Assembly (NCBI RefSeq): GCF_900115785.1
Contig: NZ_FOYS01000005.1
Span: 310,001-374,000, forward strand
From: Halogeometricum limi
Lineage (GTDB): Archaea; Halobacteriota; Halobacteria; Halobacteriales; Haloferacaceae
Direction: 5' to 3'
DNA length: 64,000 nucleotides
The notes under the pieces: model-generated
Database searches by the model: none
Told to the model about the DNA's origin: nothing
The model's input: only the letters and a program-made list of their open reading frames with translations
Translations under genes and position numbers: made by a program
Shown: positions 16,741-24,170 of the stretch, one piece after another
Layout of the letters: every line of letters begins with the position of its first letter
Numbering within the stretch: the first letter of the stretch is position 1

Positions 16741-16920
16741 TCTTCGCACGGCCCGTCCGGTTCGTCGTTCCCGCCAGCCGCCGCTTCAGTGCGACACTCG
16801 GTGAAGCGGTTATGTCGCTTCGTCACGCAGAGTCGGCATGCAGTGGCGCGACCCGCCGACGAAGTCACCCGCGGACGAACACACGAGCACTCGAAACCGA
16901 GACGCGACGGAGCCGCGTCC

Positions 16921-17574
16921 GTGACCGACGCCTCCCTGCCGTCAGAGCATCTCTCACCAGTCGCGGCCCTCGTCGACGACGTACTCGCACGCGTCGGCTA
17001 CGAGATGACGGCCGCCATCGAAGCTATCGATGCGTCGGTCCCGGGGTACGGCGGCTTGTTCGACCCCGCGACGACTCGAACGGAGTTACGGCGCGCGCTC
17101 GAAGAACTGCTGGCGTCGGAACTGACGCGTCCACCCACGACCGAAGCGGCGGACGACGCGTTCATCCTCTACGTCGACGGCAGTTCGCGCGGCAACCCCG
17201 GCCCCGCGGGTGCGGGTGCCGTCATCATGGACGAAGAGGAGACTCAACTCGCCCGTCTCGGCCGTCCCGTCGGCTCACGCGCGGGGAACAACACCGCCGA
17301 GTACGTTGCGCTCCACCTCGGACTCGCCGAACTGCTGACGCGCTACGACCCGAAGCGTCTGGAGGTCCGAATCGACTCGATGACCGTCATCCGCGACGTC
17401 TGGGACGGCCACGACCCGACGGAACCCGGCGTCGAACGGTACAGCGACGCCATCGAAACGGCTCTGTCGCGGGTTCCGGAGCACCGGTACACGCATCTGG
17501 CCGACAGCGACCCGAACCCCGCGGACGCGTTGGCGACTGTCGGGGCCGATATCGCGGCGTTCGGGCCGGGGTGA
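16921..17574 (+). CDS. rnhA: Ribonuclease HI family protein
   Basis: 217 residues from the GTG at 16921. The frame is open upstream to 16732 but that part is Arg/Ser-rich and lacks family similarity. An N-terminal haloarchaeal extension (VGYEMTAAIEAIDASVPGYG, about 70 residues) precedes the RNase H fold: LYVDGSSRGNPGPAGAGAVI (first Asp), NNTAEYVALHLGLAEL (Glu), VRIDSMTVI (Asp) and the late Asp in DSDPNPADALA. The protein cleaves RNA in RNA-DNA hybrids. The full catalytic set is present. A broken copy of the same family is at 57406-57669. Confidence 0.82.
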   Translation: MTDASLPSEHLSPVAALVDDVLARVGYEMTAAIEAIDASVPGYGGLFDPATTRTELRRALEELLASELTRPPTTEAADDAFILYVDGSSRGNPGPAGAGAVIMDEEETQLARLGRPVGSRAGNNTAEYVALHLGLAELLTRYDPKRLEVRIDSMTVIRDVWDGHDPTEPGVERYSDAIETALSRVPEHRYTHLADSDPNPADALATVGADIAAFGPG

Positions 17575-17629
17575 ACGCACGCGTTCGAGCGAGAACTCGT
17601 GGCCGCGCGAACGACGAGTCACCGGCCGG

Positions 17630-17836
17630 TCAGTCGCGGGAGGACCCGGACCCCGACAGTCGCTCTCGGAGCGAGCGTTCGTGCGGCCGTTCGGTCAGTA
17701 GCACGCTCGCGTCCAGTTGGTGGAGCACGGACAGTCGCAACATCCCGCCGACGGTTCGGGACAGCAAGCCCCGTTCGGTGGCGCCGACGGGGACGAGCGT
17801 CAGACCGGCCGCCGCATCGCCGATAGCGGCATCCAT
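17630..17836 (-). pseudogene. Decayed UspA C-terminal fragment related to the FNT-Usp protein
   Basis: The frame encodes about 68 residues that align with the C-terminus of the FNT-Usp fusion at 8366-10231: VGATERGLLSRTVGGMLRLS against LGATEQGMLSRLVQDSLHLD, and DASVLLTERPHERSLRERL against DCSVLLAERPSNRSLRDRL. Nothing before the fragment matches the rest of a Usp or FNT domain; upstream sequence turns into a low-quality Arg-rich frame. It is read as the surviving tail of a second FNT-Usp or Usp gene. A short expressed peptide cannot be excluded. Confidence 0.6.
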
Positions 17837-17952
17837 CCGCCGTTCGAGAAACGCCCTACTTCGTCGGCGTCTCCGACCCGCCACCGACGCTCGGATGCGG
17901 ACGGGACCACCGATGCCCGAAGGCTCTTCGGAGAACCGACACGAGAGAGCGT

Positions 17953-18963
17953 ATGGAAGAGACGAACCGGTGTTGGTACTTCGCAGAGCGACCAGACGGC
18001 GAACCGGACGCCGACAGCTTCGAACTCAGAGCGGACGAGGTGCCGAGTCCGGCCTCGGGCGAACTCCTCGTACGCGTCGCGTATCTCTCTGTGGACCCGT
18101 ACATGCGCGGCCGAATGCGCGACAGCGAATCGTACGCGGAGCCGTGGGCGGTCGGAGACGCGCTGAAAGGCGGCGTCGTCGGCGAAGTCGTCGAGAGTCG
18201 AAGCGAACAGTTCGACGAGGGAGCGTTCGTGACCGGGAACGGAACGTGGGCCGACTACAGCGTCCTCGACGCGGACGACGTCGCCCCCGTCGACACCGAC
18301 GTGGCTCCCCTCCCGGCCTACCTCGGCGTGCTCGGCATGCCGGGGCGGACGGCGTACTTCGGACTGCTCGACGTCGGCGAACCGACGCCCGGAGACACCG
18401 TCGTCGTCTCCGGCGCGGCCGGTGCGGTCGGGTCGGTCGTCGGACAGATCGCGAAGTTGAACGGCTGTCGCGTCGTCGGATTCGCCGGCTCGGACGAGAA
18501 GACGAGTTGGCTCACGGACGAACTCGGCTTCGACGCCGCGGTGAACTACAAGGAGACCGACGACTACGGGGACGCTCTGGACGACGTCGCACCGAACGGC
18601 GTCGACGTCTACTTCGACAACGTCGGCGGACCGATCACCGACGCCGTGTTCACGAAACTCAATCTCGACGCACGCGTGGCGGTTTGCGGACAGATAGCGC
18701 ACTACAACGACGAGACGGTCCCGACGGGGCCTCGGAAGTTACCCATGCTCATCGCGCCGCGCGCGAAGGTCCAGGGACTCCTCGTGAGCGACTACGCGAC
18801 TCGATTCGGCGTGGCGGCGGAACGACTCGGACAGTGGGTCGCGAGCGGCGAGATAGCCCACCGCGAGACGGTCGTCGACGGCCTCGAGAACGCCCCCGAC
18901 GCGTTCCTCGGACTGTTCTCCGGCGACAACGTCGGGAAACAGGTCGTGCGAGTGTCCGAGTAA
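17953..18963 (+). CDS. NADP-dependent CurA/PTGR-type medium-chain reductase
   Basis: 336 residues. Zinc-free MDR superfamily member related to CurA and prostaglandin reductase, which reduce alkenals and enones with NADPH. Family marks are LSVDPYMRGRM near the N-terminus, GMPGRTAYFGLLDVG, the Rossmann motif VVSGAAGAVGSVVGQIAK and YFDNVGGPITDAV. It probably detoxifies reactive carbonyls in the cytosol. It stands alone, with a 100 bp gap before the next feature. Confidence 0.9.
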   Translation: MEETNRCWYFAERPDGEPDADSFELRADEVPSPASGELLVRVAYLSVDPYMRGRMRDSESYAEPWAVGDALKGGVVGEVVESRSEQFDEGAFVTGNGTWADYSVLDADDVAPVDTDVAPLPAYLGVLGMPGRTAYFGLLDVGEPTPGDTVVVSGAAGAVGSVVGQIAKLNGCRVVGFAGSDEKTSWLTDELGFDAAVNYKETDDYGDALDDVAPNGVDVYFDNVGGPITDAVFTKLNLDARVAVCGQIAHYNDETVPTGPRKLPMLIAPRAKVQGLLVSDYATRFGVAAERLGQWVASGEIAHRETVVDGLENAPDAFLGLFSGDNVGKQVVRVSE

Positions 18964-19081
18964 CCGCACCGTCGACGGAGAGCACGGCGACCACGGGTCG
19001 TCGATATCGAACCGTCTCGTCTGGCTCTGTTGAATCTCTATCAAAGTGACAGGACTGGCGTGCAAGATACAGAGGAGGTAT

Positions 19082-19240
19082 CTATCGTGCGTCTCTCAGA
19101 TGAGCAGCCACGTACCCGATGAGGACTCCTACCGAGATGACAATCAAATCAGAATCCACGGTCACCACGCCAAACAGGCTCAGATAGTTGGTGAGAAGGA
19201 AGAACACGAATCCGACTATCAAGCGTTTTCGTCGGTCCAC
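19082..19240 (-). CDS. Small two-helix membrane protein downstream of hicA
   Basis: 52 residues from a GTG at 19240 that lies inside the end of hicA (22 bp overlap), or 46 from a TTG at 19222 overlapping the hicA stop. The product begins with basic residues (DRRKR), then a hydrophobic helix LIVGFVFFLLTNYLSLFGVV, a short Asp loop, a second helix IVISVGVLIGYVAAHL and ends in RDAR. The charge pattern and two clean helices argue for a real protein. Function unknown; coupling to HicAB is suggested only by the overlap. Confidence 0.5.
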   Translation of the reverse strand: MDRRKRLIVGFVFFLLTNYLSLFGVVTVDSDLIVISVGVLIGYVAAHLRDAR

Positions 19241-19470
19241 TCGCAGAACGCATCGAAGTCGTGTGCGCCGGCGCTTTCGGCGATACTTCGGAGCGTTCCG
19301 GTACGGAGTTCGCTGTGTAACGGGACGGTCACTTGTCGGCGGTCCTCTTCGTTCGTCGGGTGTTCGTAGTACAGTTGAGCGTGATCACCGGTCGTGCGTC
19401 GCCACTCGAACCCGCCGGCGTTGACCAGCACCTTTACGACCTCCATTCCGGAGAACGTTCGCTTCCCCAT
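19219..19470 (-). CDS. hicA: HicA-family toxin (mRNA interferase)
   Basis: 83 residues. It has the double-stranded RNA-binding-like HicA fold: SGMEVVKVLVNAGGFEWRRT, GDHAQLYY with the catalytic His position, and TVPLHSELRTGTLRSI near the C-terminus. It lies 3 bp downstream of the antitoxin gene. HicA toxins cut mRNA during stress when the antitoxin is degraded. The gene order antitoxin-toxin is the reverse of the E. coli operon but common in archaea. Confidence 0.85.
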   Translation of the reverse strand: MGKRTFSGMEVVKVLVNAGGFEWRRTTGDHAQLYYEHPTNEEDRRQVTVPLHSELRTGTLRSIAESAGAHDFDAFCEWTDENA

Positions 19471-19473
19471 CGA

Positions 19474-19743
19474 TCAGTCGAGGACGTCCGGCGGTGCTTG
19501 GTCGCCGGTGGTGTTGTCCTCGGGGTCGATCCCCAGCGAACGGAGTTCTTCGTCCGTCGGTTCGTGGCCACGCTCCCCGGTATGGACCGCGACGGCGTCG
19601 TCCAGGTTTTCCAGTGCCTCCGTTCTAGACGCACCCTGCGTGGTCACGCCCGTATCGACGTCGTTCGCGATCCACCAGCCATCCTCTTGCCAGAGACGTA
19701 TCTCGCCATCGTTGGCGTCGCCGTTCTGAGTCGAACTGGCCAT
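19474..19743 (-). CDS. hicB: HicB-family antitoxin
   Basis: 89 residues from the ATG at 19743; a TATA box at 19768-19776 puts the transcript start at that codon. The partial RNase H-like HicB fold reads EIRLWQEDGWWIANDVDTGV, TTQGASRTEALENLDDAVAV and a C-terminal acidic tail. It has no obvious DNA-binding domain, so it probably neutralises HicA by direct binding, with any autoregulation needing another factor. Confidence 0.82.
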   Translation of the reverse strand: MASSTQNGDANDGEIRLWQEDGWWIANDVDTGVTTQGASRTEALENLDDAVAVHTGERGHEPTDEELRSLGIDPEDNTTGDQAPPDVLD

Positions 19744-19767
19744 CGTACTCCTAGTAACCCGATGAGC

Positions 19768-19776
19768 CGTATAAGC
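19768..19776 (-). promoter_or_regulatory. TATA box of the hicBA operon
   Basis: GCTTATACG on the minus strand, centre 29 bp from the hicB ATG at 19743, consistent with a leaderless transcript. Confidence 0.5.
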
Positions 19777-19898
19777 ATTCGGCAGATCACTCTCGGACAA
19801 GATGGAAATGGGGGTTCTCTGAGACGGGTTCACGCTCCGATGAACACAACGACCGATTCGCGCCCTCGAATCGAGTGAACCACGGTCGCTTCGACGCC

Positions 19899-22127
19899 CT
19901 ACTCGACCAACTCGAACCGCTCGACCGCTCTGATATCGTCCGAGGCGTGCCCGACCTGTACCTCGAACGCCCCGGGTTCGGCGGCGTACGCCTCGTCCGC
20001 GGTCCAGAACTCGAAGTCGGCGGCCGCCAACTCGAAGGTGACGGTCGCGGATTCGCCGGCGTCGAGGTCGACGTTCTCGAACCGGGCCAACTCGCGCACC
20101 GGCCGCGAGCGACTGCCGACGGCGTCTCTGAGGTACAGTTGAACGACTTCGGTTCCCGCGCGGTCACCGGTGTTCTCGACGGTCACCTCCACCGAGAGCG
20201 TCTCGTCGGTAGTTATCGTCGACGCGTCGAGAGACAGGTCGGTGTACGCGAAGTCGGTGTAGCTCTCGCCGTGTCCGAACGCGTAGAGGGGGTCGTTCGG
20301 GATGTCGAGATACCGCGAGAGATACTTCTCTCCGTGGTCGGACGGCGGTTCGGTCAGGTCCACGTCGGCGTCTTCGGCCGGTCGCCCCGTCTTCAGGCGG
20401 TTGTAGTAGACGGGTATCTGGCCTTCGGTGAGAGGGAACGTCATCGGGAGTCGGCCCGAGGGGTTGTGCTCGCCGAGGAGGACGTCCGCGATAGCGGGGC
20501 CGGCCTCGACGCCGGGGAACCACGCTTCGAGGATGGCCGGGACGTGTTCGGCCTCCCAGTCGATGGTCAACGGCCGACCGCTGAACAGCACGGCGGCGAC
20601 GGGCGTCCCCGTCTCGACGAGCGCTTCGAGCAGTGCGCGCTGGTCACCGGGCAGGTCGAGGTGCGCGCGACTCGCCGCCTCGCCGCTCTGACTGTAGCGT
20701 TCGCCGACGGCGACGACGGCCACGTCCGCGTCGGCGACGGTGTCGACTGCGTCCGCCAGTTGCGTGTCCGAGACGGTGCCGTCGCGGTCACAGCCCGCCG
20801 CGTACGTCACGTTCTCGACGCGGTCTGCGAGCGTCGTTCGGAGCGTCGTCACGTCGTCCGGGTCGCCCTCGGCGCGCCACGCGCCGAGCATGTCGGTGTC
20901 GCTGTCGGCGAGGCCGCCGACGAGAGCCACGTTCTCGTCGCCGTCGAGCGGTAACAGGTCGTCCTCGTTCTTCAGGAGGACCTGCGACTCGCGGGCGACT
21001 GCCCGGGCGGCCTCGCGGTGGTCGTCGGTGAGGGTTCTGCGGGACTGGCGGTCCGCGTCGAAGTACCGGTAGGGGTCGTCGAACAGGCCCAAGACGCCCT
21101 TGACGGTCAGGAGGCGGCGAACCGCGCTGTCGACGAGCGATTCGTCGACGACGTCGTCTTCGACCAGTCCGACGAGTTCGGTCGCGTAGGCTCCGCTGAC
21201 CATGTCCACGTCGGACCCGGCTTCGATGCACGCCCGCGCCACTTCGCGCAGGTCGGAAGCGACGCCGTGGTTTCGGAGTTCGCCGAACGAGTTCCAGTCG
21301 GAGACGACGAGGTTCTCGAAGCCGAGTTCGTCGCGCAACAGGTCGTTCACCAGTTTCTCGTTGCCGCTGGCCGGGATGCGTTCGTAGAGGTTGAACGCGT
21401 TCATCACGCTGCCGACGCCCGCCTCCAAACTGGCCTCGAACGGCGGGAGATGGACCTCGCGGAGGTTCGTCTCGGAGATATCGACGGTGTTGTACTCGCG
21501 GCCGGCCTCCGACGCCCCGTAGCCGACGTAGTGTTTCGCACACGCGAGGACCGTGTCGTCCGCCGAGAGGTCGTCGCCCTGAAATCCGCGGACGCGCGCT
21601 TTCGATATCTCACTCGACAGGTACGGGTCCTCGCCCGCCGCCTCCATGACGCGGCCCCAACGAGGGTCACGACCGACGTCGACCGAGGGGGCGAACGTCC
21701 AGTGGATGCCGCTCGCGGCCGCCTCCGTGGCGGCGACGCGGGCCGACAACTCCGCCATCTCCGGGTTCCACGACGCCGCCTCGCCGAGGGGAACCGGGAA
21801 GATGGTCCGGTGGCCGTGGATGACGTCGAACGCCAAGAGGAGCGGAACACCGTGGTCGGACTCCTCGACAGCGAGTTCTTGGAGCCGTCTGGCCTCGTCG
21901 AGGTCACCGAAGTTGAGAACCGAACCGATGTCGCCGTCGAAGACGCCCCGTTCGACGTCCATATCGCCGACGGCGGTCCCCGTCGCGAAGTCGGCGTTCA
22001 ACTGATTCAGTTGCCCCACTTTCTGTTCGAGCGTGAGTTCCGAGAGCAACGTCTCGACCCGTCGCTCGATCTCTGCTCGCCGTTCGGGCGAACACTGGTC
22101 GAGCAACGACCGGGTCTGTGTGCGCAT
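19899..22127 (-). CDS. Glycoside hydrolase family 3 beta-glucosidase
   Basis: 742 residues. Domain order: GH3 barrel (about 20-330) with VGQLNQLN, AFDVIHGHRTIFP, APSVDVGRDPRWGR, KHYVGYGASEAGREY and the nucleophile Asp in LVVSDWNSFGEL; then the alpha/beta sandwich (about 370-580) with LLKNEDDLLPLD and YSQSGEAASRAHLDLPG; then a fibronectin III-like domain at the end. It has no signal peptide, so it acts inside on imported disaccharides or xylo-/gluco-oligomers. A GTG start 15 bp upstream lies before the expected transcript start (TATA at 22152-22160), so the ATG at 22127 is preferred. No sugar transporter is near. Confidence 0.92.
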   Translation of the reverse strand: MRTQTRSLLDQCSPERRAEIERRVETLLSELTLEQKVGQLNQLNADFATGTAVGDMDVERGVFDGDIGSVLNFGDLDEARRLQELAVEESDHGVPLLLAFDVIHGHRTIFPVPLGEAASWNPEMAELSARVAATEAAASGIHWTFAPSVDVGRDPRWGRVMEAAGEDPYLSSEISKARVRGFQGDDLSADDTVLACAKHYVGYGASEAGREYNTVDISETNLREVHLPPFEASLEAGVGSVMNAFNLYERIPASGNEKLVNDLLRDELGFENLVVSDWNSFGELRNHGVASDLREVARACIEAGSDVDMVSGAYATELVGLVEDDVVDESLVDSAVRRLLTVKGVLGLFDDPYRYFDADRQSRRTLTDDHREAARAVARESQVLLKNEDDLLPLDGDENVALVGGLADSDTDMLGAWRAEGDPDDVTTLRTTLADRVENVTYAAGCDRDGTVSDTQLADAVDTVADADVAVVAVGERYSQSGEAASRAHLDLPGDQRALLEALVETGTPVAAVLFSGRPLTIDWEAEHVPAILEAWFPGVEAGPAIADVLLGEHNPSGRLPMTFPLTEGQIPVYYNRLKTGRPAEDADVDLTEPPSDHGEKYLSRYLDIPNDPLYAFGHGESYTDFAYTDLSLDASTITTDETLSVEVTVENTGDRAGTEVVQLYLRDAVGSRSRPVRELARFENVDLDAGESATVTFELAAADFEFWTADEAYAAEPGAFEVQVGHASDDIRAVERFELVE

Positions 22128-22151
22128 ATATTCGGTAGCCACTCTGTGAGC

Positions 22152-22160
22152 GTATAAATC
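22152..22160 (-). promoter_or_regulatory. TATA box of the GH3 gene
   Basis: Minus-strand ATTTATACG with centre 29 bp before the ATG at 22127, giving a leaderless mRNA. Confidence 0.5.
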
Positions 22161-22226
22161 ACTCGTGACCGTCGTCTGTCGATTCCGTCCGCGGGCGCAC
22201 GGTTTCGACGGTGGTACGTGCGAAAG

Positions 22227-22312
22227 CTATAGTAGCGTCTGCAAGTCATCGCTCACTCGACCGCACGACGGCGCGCGGTCGGATGAGTAAACAGGTGCAG
22301 ACGCTACTATAG
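22227..22312. mobile_element. MITE-like element with 17 bp perfect terminal inverted repeats
   Basis: CTATAGTAGCGTCTGCA at 22227-22243 is repeated exactly as its reverse complement at 22296-22312. The inner 52 bp continue as an imperfect hairpin (TCACTCGACCGC against GCGGTCGGATGAGT). At 86 bp it has no coding capacity. The ends look like transposon terminal repeats, making it a non-autonomous element; no transposase with these ends is in the window. No clear target-site duplication can be read. A bidirectional terminator between the flanking genes is the alternative. Confidence 0.55.
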
Positions 22313-22387
22313 AGCGCGTCTCTCTCGATGCAGCGATAGAAAACGCCGGGCGAAAAGAGAAGAGAGCGACGGAATAGTCGAAATCGA

Positions 22388-22552
22388 CTACCGGTTGTAC
22401 GTCCGCGGGATGAGGACGCGGCCGTGGAAGGTGAACAGGTCGGTGACGGCCGCTTCGACGCGGCCGAGGTCCGTCGGCAGCGAGGTGCCCGGCAGGTAGA
22501 ACTTGTCCATCGGCGATTCCGTTTCCACGTTGGTGGTGTGTGTTTTGCTCAT
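22388..22552 (-). CDS. Small conserved-looking protein, function unknown
   Basis: 54 residues, start ATG at 22552. The sequence contains MDKFYLPGTSLPTDLGRVEA, then AVTDLFTFHGRVLIPRTYNR at the very C-terminus. Composition and codon pattern are those of a real haloarchaeal gene, and an AT-rich promoter region lies upstream. No domain is recognised. It stands alone between the MITE-like element and an intergenic region. Confidence 0.6.
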   Translation of the reverse strand: MSKTHTTNVETESPMDKFYLPGTSLPTDLGRVEAAVTDLFTFHGRVLIPRTYNR

Positions 22553-22950
22553 CTCGATTATTGCTACTGGCTACGGCCCCTTATCTTCTGGCGCGTACTA
22601 GTACTGGTATTTTTGTACCGTATTTTGCGTGATTGTTAACGATATATACAGTGGAGCTGCGATAAAGTTATATTATGTCAATCCATACCACAGCGTGAAC
22701 GTCTGCTTCGCGTGGGGTACGAGACGGGCATCGACGGCGGAACCGAGCCGGTTCGTCCGCTCTCGAACGCCGTCGTCGTGTGAGAGATTCGACAGACGGC
22801 GGGCGGTAATCGCGTTCGACAGACACGATTCTCAACACTATTATACAGCAAGTGTGTAGTCCGGGTAGTCACCGACCCGGCAGACGGTCGGACCGAGGTG
22901 TCAGACCACGGTCGACGGCGGTGAAAAACGGACCCAGACGGAGAAGGACC
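22553..22950. other. Intergenic region between divergent genes
   Basis: 398 bp. The part 22590-22680 is AT-rich with TATA-like stretches on both strands. The part 22735-22830 is GC-rich and carries no supportable ORF. ATTATACAGC near 22845 may be the TATA box of the HTH-10 gene, which would leave a leader of about 80 nt. Confidence 0.4.
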
Positions 22951-23610
22951 ATGTCCATCACAGCGAAAGTCCACATCGAACACGACAGGCTCGCACTCGT
23001 CCCCACGTTGACCGCACTCGACGACATCAAGATTCGAGTCATGACGCAGACGAACACCGACCCGGGAGCGACGGTGTTTCCCTTCCTCGTGGAGTACGAC
23101 GACGGAGCGGAACTGGACGAGATGCTCGACGCCGACCCCACCGTCGAAAGTTACGACCTCATCGACCGAACGGACGGAACGAGCATCTACTACATCGAGC
23201 ACACCCCCGAGACGAAGCTCATCAGCACCGTGGTGACGGACGTGAACGGGTTCCTCGTCCACACCGAGACGACCGGTCGGGGATGGCTCGTCCGACTCCT
23301 CCTCCCCGACAAGCAGGCGCTCAACACCATCTGGGAGTACGCGAGCGAGAACGACATCACGCTCGACATCATCGAGATATACAGCAACGACGAGGCGGGG
23401 GGCGACACGTCGTACGGACTGACCGACGAACAGGAGTGCGCGCTGAAGACGGCCTACGAACGCGGGTACTTCGGCGAACCCCGAGACATCTCGCTCAGCG
23501 GCGTGGCCGAGGAGATGGGACTGTCGTCGACGGCGATGAGCGGACGCCTCCGCCGTGGGATGCGCAACCTCATCGCGGCGACTATCGCGGACCACGACGA
23601 CGAGGAGTGA
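22951..23610 (+). CDS. HTH-10 (bacterio-opsin activator-like) transcriptional regulator
   Basis: 219 residues from the ATG at 22951. The N-terminal 150 residues form the alpha/beta sensor half common to haloarchaeal HTH-10 proteins (VFPFLVEYDDGAELDEML, RGWLVRLLLPDKQALNTI). The C-terminal HTH-10 domain reads LTDEQECALKTAYERGYFGE, ISLSGVAEEMGLSSTAMSGR and LRRGMRNLIAAT. Such regulators are typically single-target activators or repressors. It is the nearest regulator upstream of the methyl-group catabolism island (560 bp before the demethylase gene), so it is a candidate for its control; that link is inference. Confidence 0.88.
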   Translation: MSITAKVHIEHDRLALVPTLTALDDIKIRVMTQTNTDPGATVFPFLVEYDDGAELDEMLDADPTVESYDLIDRTDGTSIYYIEHTPETKLISTVVTDVNGFLVHTETTGRGWLVRLLLPDKQALNTIWEYASENDITLDIIEIYSNDEAGGDTSYGLTDEQECALKTAYERGYFGEPRDISLSGVAEEMGLSSTAMSGRLRRGMRNLIAATIADHDDEE

Positions 23611-23647
23611 GACGAAGGCCGAAGACGGCGATGGTCAGATGTAACGC

Positions 23648-23911
23648 TCACTTCGGCTCTTTCGACCGATACACCGGTCGAAGAGAAGTGGTGTCTTTGT
23701 CGTAGCCCAACCAGACGCTGAGAGCGACGGCGACGAGGACGAGGTACAGCGGGAAGATGATGAGAAGCACGTACGCAAGCTGAAACACGGCGAGTTGACC
23801 GAGCCAGTACAGGAGGCCCAGCAAAGCGAGTCCGACGATTGCTCCCGCGGTGATACCGAGCCGGAAGGCGTAGGCGGCGGCGGGCCCGGGTGACATCCGA
23901 AACGCGCGCAT
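23648..23911 (-). CDS. Small two-helix membrane protein
   Basis: 87 residues. Two long hydrophobic stretches (about 18-40 and 42-67) and a basic C-terminal tail (RPVYRSKEPK). The ATG at 23911 is 27 bp downstream of a TATA box at 23934-23942, so the transcript is probably leaderless. No family recognised. Convergent with the HTH-10 gene. Confidence 0.65.
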   Translation of the reverse strand: MRAFRMSPGPAAAYAFRLGITAGAIVGLALLGLLYWLGQLAVFQLAYVLLIIFPLYLVLVAVALSVWLGYDKDTTSLRPVYRSKEPK

Positions 23912-23933
23912 TGTCCCTATTAGGGGCTAGACG

Positions 23934-23942
23934 CTCATAAGC
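23934..23942 (-). promoter_or_regulatory. TATA box of the small membrane protein gene
   Basis: GCTTATGAG on the minus strand, centred 27 bp before the ATG at 23911. Confidence 0.45.
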
Positions 23943-24132
23943 AACGCGCGAAGTTCGGTGTCGGGCCTCACTCGTCGCGTGTGGACGCCCACCGAGAGAC
24001 GAACTGTCGAAGGATAATCGTTCGTGAAAGTCGGGCGAGTACGACGGTTTTCGGCCGACTGCGGCGTGTTCTGTGCGGTCGCGTCGACCAGTGGTGTTCG
24101 GTAAGGCTGATAAAAGGGAGTCCTATTCAGCA

Positions 24133-24143
24133 TTATCTTTTAA
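24133..24143 (+). promoter_or_regulatory. TATA box of the demethylase gene
   Basis: TTATCTTTTAA, centre about 33 bp before the ATG at 24171; the mRNA would have almost no leader. The preceding 60 bp are AT-rich, unlike the surroundings. Confidence 0.4.
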
Positions 24144-24170
24144 CTGCAATTATCATCATCGTTCACAGGC

